DNA from: an uncultured Thermomicrobiales bacterium
GTDB taxonomy: Bacteria > Chloroflexota > Chloroflexia > Thermomicrobiales > UBA6265
Reading direction: 5' to 3'
Assembly: GCA_902806365.1 (NCBI GenBank)
Contig: CADCWJ010000303.1
Coordinates: forward strand, 1 to 10,372
DNA: 10,372 bases
A program made the position numbers and the translations under genes. Below the pieces are notes generated by a model. It searched no databases, had not been told where the DNA came from, and saw only the letters and a program-made list of their open reading frames with translations. Within the stretch, counting starts at the first letter, position 1. Each line of letters opens with the position of its first letter. This document shows positions 6,513 to 10,372 of the stretch, one piece after another.

Positions 6513-8363
6513 ATGACCCAACCAGTTGCACCCCGGGCGATCCGGCACACTCGCCGGTACGCCATGATGGATTCCCTTATGTCGCGAGAACCGCTCCCGC
6601 ATTCTGTCCTGCTGCCCGGCCTGCCGATGACCCGGCGGACGCTGCTCGTGGCTGGTGGAATTGCCGCCGCGACAGGGAGCGGCGTCTACCTCGACACCCG
6701 CGAGAACACGTCCGACCCCCGGCCGGATTCCCCTCCCGCCGCTGTCGCGTCCTCTCCCGTCGCCGGCGCGATCCTCGCCACTCCGCCGCCAGTGCCGGCG
6801 ACGCCCGCAGTCGAGAAGGTCGATCCCGGGGGAGTTCTTGCCGAGGCCAGCGTCGCCGACCTCCGGAGTTTTCTCGACAGCGGAGCGTTCACGATCGCCG
6901 AGCTGGTCTCCGCTTGCCTCGTCCGGATCGAGGAGCTCGATCCCGGTGAGGGGGGGCTTCACGCCGTGATCGAGCTCAACCCGGACGCCGGGGAGATCGC
7001 CGCCCGGCTCGACGAAGAACTGGCGAACAAGGAGATCCGGGGGCCCCTGCACGGAATCCCCGTCATGCTCAAGGACATCGTCGCGACCGCCGACGAGATG
7101 CGGACGACCGCCGGCTCGCTGGCGCTTGCCAAGAACGATGTCGCCAGGGACGCCACGATCGTCACGCGCCTTCGCGACGCCGGCGCGGTCATCCTTGGCA
7201 AGACGAACCTGACCGAGTGGTCCAACTTCATGGGCGCCGCCGGCCAGAGCGGGTTCAGCGCACGCGGGGGCCTCACCGTCAACCCGTATCACCTGAACCA
7301 CTCCGCGAGCGGCTCCAGCTCGGGGTCGGCCGTCGCTGTCGCGGCGGGGTACGTGCCCCTTGCGATCGGTTCGGAAACCAATGGCTCGATCCTCTCCCCG
7401 GCCACGACCTGCGGCGTGGTCGGCCTGAAGCCGACGGTTGGCCTGGTCAGCCGGGCCGGAATTATCCCGATCTCGTTTTCCCAGGATTCGCCGGGCCCGA
7501 TGGCGCGCTCGGTTACCGATGCCGCGATCATGCTCTCGGCGATCGCCGGGTTCGACGAGGAAGACCCCTCCGCGACCGTTGCCGAAGACTCCTCGCCGGC
7601 CGCCGCGCTCAGCAGCGCGGAGCGCGAAGCGCTGGACGGTTTCGACTACGCCGCCGGGCTCGATCCGGACGCCCTGCGCGGCGCGAGAATCGGTGTCTGC
7701 CGCTCCCTGTTCTGGTTCGGCCCGGCGGTCGATGCACGGACGGAAGAGGCGATCGCCGTGATGCAAGACGCCGGCGCCGAGATCATCGACGAGGTCTATC
7801 TCGCGTATGAAGACCCAAGCCCTTACGTCGTCCTCCTGACCGAGTTTGCCTACGGTCTTACGGAGTTTCTGGAGACGTACATGCCGGACGGGCCGGTCAC
7901 CTCGATCGATGAGATCGTCGATTTCAACTATGCCAACGAAGACGCGCTATTGGGCCGGGACCAGAGCGGGCTGACCGACGCGCTCGACGCCGGTGCGATC
8001 GAGGACCCCTATTACCTCGAGGTCCGTGAGCTGCGCCACACCTCCATCCGGGAGAATGGCATCGATGCCATCATGGACGAGTTGGAGCTGGACGCCCTGA
8101 TCGCGCCGACGGGCGGGCTGGCGGAGTCGTTTTCGGGTGGTGGAGGGGGCGGAAGCTCGGCCGAGCCGCCCTCCGTTGCGGGATATCCGTCGATCACGAT
8201 TCCGATCGGGCTGATCGATGGTCTTCCCGCCGGGCTTCATTTCTTCGGGCGGGCCTTCAGCGAGCAGACGCTGCTGAACCTTGCCTACGCCCTGGAACAG
8301 GCACTCCCCGAACGCGAACCGCCGACCTTTATCCCCGCCGACGAACCGCTCCCCGAGGGCTGA
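6513..8363 (+). CDS. Tat-exported amidase-signature enzyme (paralogue 1)
   Basis: This is an amidase-signature hydrolase (amide or C-N bond cleavage), about 616 residues from ATG6513. The Ser-cisSer-Lys triad is intact: Lys187 in GIPVMLKD, Ser268 in SASGSSSGSA and nucleophile Ser292 in ETNGSILSPA. A twin-arginine motif, MTRRTLLVAGG (39-49), precedes a hydrophobic stretch, then a Pro/Ala/Ser-rich linker (about 66-105). This indicates export in folded form, probably staying membrane-anchored or in the wall zone. A run of six Gly (about residue 547) sits in a loop before PSVAGYPSITIPIG, where the family usually has the AGxPxxxxP strand. The start is uncertain: the frame stays open upstream to 6270, ATG6513 has only a weak GAGGGCGAG nearby, and ATG6627 starts exactly at the Tat motif. 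The substrate is unknown. GatA is unlikely because the protein is exported and no gatB or gatC is present. Confidence 0.92.
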   Translation: MTQPVAPRAIRHTRRYAMMDSLMSREPLPHSVLLPGLPMTRRTLLVAGGIAAATGSGVYLDTRENTSDPRPDSPPAAVASSPVAGAILATPPPVPATPAVEKVDPGGVLAEASVADLRSFLDSGAFTIAELVSACLVRIEELDPGEGGLHAVIELNPDAGEIAARLDEELANKEIRGPLHGIPVMLKDIVATADEMRTTAGSLALAKNDVARDATIVTRLRDAGAVILGKTNLTEWSNFMGAAGQSGFSARGGLTVNPYHLNHSASGSSSGSAVAVAAGYVPLAIGSETNGSILSPATTCGVVGLKPTVGLVSRAGIIPISFSQDSPGPMARSVTDAAIMLSAIAGFDEEDPSATVAEDSSPAAALSSAEREALDGFDYAAGLDPDALRGARIGVCRSLFWFGPAVDARTEEAIAVMQDAGAEIIDEVYLAYEDPSPYVVLLTEFAYGLTEFLETYMPDGPVTSIDEIVDFNYANEDALLGRDQSGLTDALDAGAIEDPYYLEVRELRHTSIRENGIDAIMDELELDALIAPTGGLAESFSGGGGGGSSAEPPSVAGYPSITIPIGLIDGLPAGLHFFGRAFSEQTLLNLAYALEQALPEREPPTFIPADEPLPEG

Positions 8364-8486
8364 CCCGCTCATGGGATCAGAAACCTTCGCTTCGATGCCG
8401 CTTCCAGGGCAACCTCACAGGGTTGCCCCTGCGGAACGTCGTACGATCACCCTTGCCCTAGCCCGCGATCCTGTCAGCATCCGTCG

Positions 8487-8530
8487 GGGAGGCCCCGGTA
8501 AGCGGAATCGGTGGCCTCCCGAGGGAGGCC
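8487..8530 (+). repeat. Three-part alternating inverted repeat
   Basis: GGGAGGCC (8487-8494), GGCCTCCC (8513-8520) and GGGAGGCC (8523-8530) occur in series. The middle copy can pair with either neighbour, but not both. The first pairing encloses CCG/CGG extra pairs and the loop GTAAGCGGAAT. The second is an almost perfect 18-bp DNA palindrome with a GA centre. No T tract follows. Confidence 0.55.
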
Positions 8531-8730
8531 TGAAACCAGCCCTGCACCGCCCAACGCGTGGCCCTGCCGGGCATGAGACGTCCCTCGCGCGGTGGGCAAA
8601 GGTGCGTTCTCGACCGGGGATGCCGCCCCGCTCCGACGGTGGCCCTCGGCGCTGTCTCTGTCCCATATCTCCCGCGCGGTGTACCGTGATCGCGATACCG
8701 CGGATCACACGCCGGCGTTTCGGAATCGGA

Positions 8731-8739
8731 AAAGGAGAG
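8731..8739 (+). promoter_or_regulatory. Ribosome binding site of the second amidase
   Basis: AAAGGAGAG contains AGGAG ending 7 nt before ATG8745. This is the strongest ribosome site in the window, and it fixes a start that places the Tat motif at residues 14-21. Confidence 0.85.
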
Positions 8740-8744
8740 CAAGC

Positions 8745-10372
8745 ATGGGCAAGCGTCACGACGACAATGCGCGGACAGGGCGTCTGGACCGGCGGACGTT
8801 GATCAAGGGAGCCACCGCGGCGGCGTCCGGGTCGATTATTGCTGGGGCCGTCGGGGCACAGGTTGTTTCCAGCGCACAGGGGGACGGAGGACCAATGAGT
8901 GATCGCGCGGCGAGCATCCAGGGTGGCGCATCCGGCATCGAGGCCATGTCGGTCGCCGACCTCCAGGCAGCCCTCGCTTCCGGCGAGATGACGGTGCGCC
9001 AGATCGTCCAGGCCTGCCTCGACCGGATCGCCGCGCTCGACAAGGCGGGCCCCGCCATCAACGCCGTGATCGAGCTCAACCCGGACGCTCTCGCGATCGC
9101 CGATGAACGCGACGCCGAGCTGGCCCAAGGCAATTCTCGCGGCCCGTTGCACGGCATCCCTGTCCTGATCAAGGACAACATCGCGACGGCGGATCGGATG
9201 CAAACGACCGCCGGGTCGCTGGCCCTCGTCGGGATCGTGCCCTGGCGCGACGCCGAAGTTGCCCAGCTCCTGCGCACCTTCGGCGCGGTGATCCTCGGCA
9301 AGACCAATCTCTCGGAGTGGGCCAACATCCGCTCGTTCCAGTCGACCAGTGGCTGGAGCGGTCGCGGTGGGCAGACGCTGAACCCCTACGCGCTCGATCG
9401 CAACCCTTCCGGATCGTCATCCGGGTCCGCCGCCGCCGTCGCCGCCGGGTATGTCCCGGTCACGATCGGAACCGAGACCAATGGCTCGATCGTCTCGCCC
9501 GCCGGTCACTGTGGAGTCGTCGGGATCAAGCCCACGGTCGGCCTCGTCAGCCGAGCCGGGGTGATCCCTATCTCGCATACCCAGGATACGGTTGGCCCGA
9601 TGGCGCGCTCGGTCGCCGACGCGGCGGCGCTGCTGGGTCTGCTCGCGATCCAGGGCAGCGAGGATCCGGCCCAGGGCGGACCGCGCATCTACCCCGCCGG
9701 GGCCACGCCCGAGACGGACGCTGGCGCGTTCGGTCCAGCCGGGGGCGAGCCCTCAGCCGCCAGGCCGAGCGCCTCCCCTGACGCGGTGACGCCCGTCGCC
9801 TCCCCCGTGAGCGATGCGGATTCCCCCCGCTACCCACCGAAGCCGGAGGGCGGCGTTCAACCCATCGATTACACCGCCCAACTCGACCCGGAGGGGCTTC
9901 AGGGTGCGCGGATCGGCGTGCTCCGCGGCTCTGCCGGCTTCAGCCCACTGGCCGATCAGGTCTTCGACGAGGCGATCGCAACGATGAAGGCGGCCGGGGC
10001 CGAGATCGTCGATCCGGTCGAGATGCCGTCGGCGGCGGAGATCGGAAGCACACCGGACGGCCTGGAGTTGCTGCTCTGGGAGCTCAAGGCCGACCTCAAT
10101 TCGTGGTTCGCGACATATCTCGATCCTTCGTCACCGATCCGCTCGCTGGCCGACGTGATCGCCTTCAACGACGCCCACCCCGACGAGGAGATGCCCTACT
10201 TCGATCAGTCCCTCTTCCTGCTGGCGGAAGCCAAAACGGGGCTGGACGATCCCGCCTACATCGCCGCCGCCGCCAATCTCCAGCGCCTGGGGCGGCGCGA
10301 CGGGATCGACGCCGCACTCGACACACACGGGCTGGACGCGATCATCGCCCCGACCAACGCCCCCGCGAGCAA
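8745..10372 (+). CDS. Tat-exported amidase-signature enzyme (paralogue 2, 3'-partial)
   Basis: The reading frame stays open to the window edge; 542 codons are visible and the C-terminus is missing. It starts with a textbook twin-arginine signal, LDRRTLIKGATAAASGSI (14-31). The amidase-signature triad is Lys143 (GIPVLIKDN), cis-Ser224 (NPSGSSSGSA) and nucleophile Ser248 (ETNGSIVSPAGHCG). It is a close paralogue of the preceding gene. The segments from about 6961 to 7500 and 9061 to 9600 align without gaps at a constant 2100-base offset, including an identical 28-base stretch starting at 6961 and 9061. Between catalytic core and C-terminal part it carries a Pro/Ala/Ser-rich linker (about 306-374) some 41 residues longer than in its neighbour. 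Likely function is hydrolysis of an unknown amide outside the cytoplasm. Confidence 0.95.
   Translation, partial: MGKRHDDNARTGRLDRRTLIKGATAAASGSIIAGAVGAQVVSSAQGDGGPMSDRAASIQGGASGIEAMSVADLQAALASGEMTVRQIVQACLDRIAALDKAGPAINAVIELNPDALAIADERDAELAQGNSRGPLHGIPVLIKDNIATADRMQTTAGSLALVGIVPWRDAEVAQLLRTFGAVILGKTNLSEWANIRSFQSTSGWSGRGGQTLNPYALDRNPSGSSSGSAAAVAAGYVPVTIGTETNGSIVSPAGHCGVVGIKPTVGLVSRAGVIPISHTQDTVGPMARSVADAAALLGLLAIQGSEDPAQGGPRIYPAGATPETDAGAFGPAGGEPSAARPSASPDAVTPVASPVSDADSPRYPPKPEGGVQPIDYTAQLDPEGLQGARIGVLRGSAGFSPLADQVFDEAIATMKAAGAEIVDPVEMPSAAEIGSTPDGLELLLWELKADLNSWFATYLDPSSPIRSLADVIAFNDAHPDEEMPYFDQSLFLLAEAKTGLDDPAYIAAAANLQRLGRRDGIDAALDTHGLDAIIAPTNAPAS

Larger units (their letters stand above)
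8364..8744. other. Intergenic region between tandem amidases, inverted repeats
   Basis: No gene is supported. It holds a perfect 8-bp hairpin without a T tract (GGGCAACC 8407-8414 with GGTTGCCC 8421-8428). It also holds the alternating three-part repeat at 8487-8530 and a small CGGGG/CCCCG hairpin near 8617-8632. There is no clear TTG-type -35 near the second amidase; TACCGT at 8682-8687 is only a weak -10. The second amidase may therefore be read from the first amidase's promoter. Confidence 0.4.

Noticed and set aside
6513..8363. First amidase as GatA of the Asp/Glu-tRNA amidotransferase
   Set aside because: It carries a twin-arginine signal, a Pro-rich linker and an adjacent exported paralogue, and there is no gatB or gatC next to it.
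8407..8428. 8-bp hairpin after the first amidase as its terminator
   Set aside because: The stem is perfect, but no T tract follows on the plus strand or on the opposite strand. It is listed only as an inverted repeat.

Overview
The window is a GC-rich bacterial chromosome segment with tight gene packing, GTG/ATG starts, strong bias to C/G at third codon positions and at least two Tat-exported enzymes. GC content, an archaeal/fungal-type aspartate-semialdehyde dehydrogenase and what look like -10 boxes close to start codons fit Chloroflexota, possibly the Thermomicrobia/Sphaerobacter side. This assignment is an inference from style, not from a marker gene. No rRNA, tRNA, IS element, CRISPR array or phage gene is visible.

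Layout. (1) 160-1107, plus strand: an aldo/keto reductase with an intact catalytic tetrad. (2) 1179-2876, minus strand: a polytopic GT-C-type glycosyltransferase, converging on the reductase. (3) 3170-3535: a compact regulatory leader in front of the aspartokinase gene. It has a -35/-10 pair, a 38-codon leader peptide rich in Thr and Ile, a possible antiterminator, a near-perfect Rho-independent terminator and a further GC-rich hairpin. (4) 3536-4981: monofunctional two-ACT aspartokinase. (5) 5127-6188: aspartate-semialdehyde dehydrogenase, apparently with its own promoter. (6) 6513-8363 and 8745-window end: two tandem paralogous amidase-signature enzymes, each with a twin-arginine signal; the second is cut by the window edge. 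Gaps of about 324 and 381 bases before the two amidases hold promoter-like and inverted-repeat sequences and share short motifs.

How it fits together. Aspartokinase and aspartate-semialdehyde dehydrogenase carry out the first two steps from aspartate to homoserine, threonine, methionine, isoleucine and lysine. The leader peptide is rich in the codons of homoserine-derived products (7 Thr, 6 Ile, 3 Met including the start) and is followed by a terminator. This is the architecture of the enterobacterial thr attenuator (thrL). The most notable result is therefore a candidate Thr/Ile(/Met)-sensing transcription attenuator, probably starting on a leaderless mRNA, in a lineage far from Proteobacteria. 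I do not know of a published description of it. The reductase, glycosyltransferase and amidases have no obvious pathway link to it.
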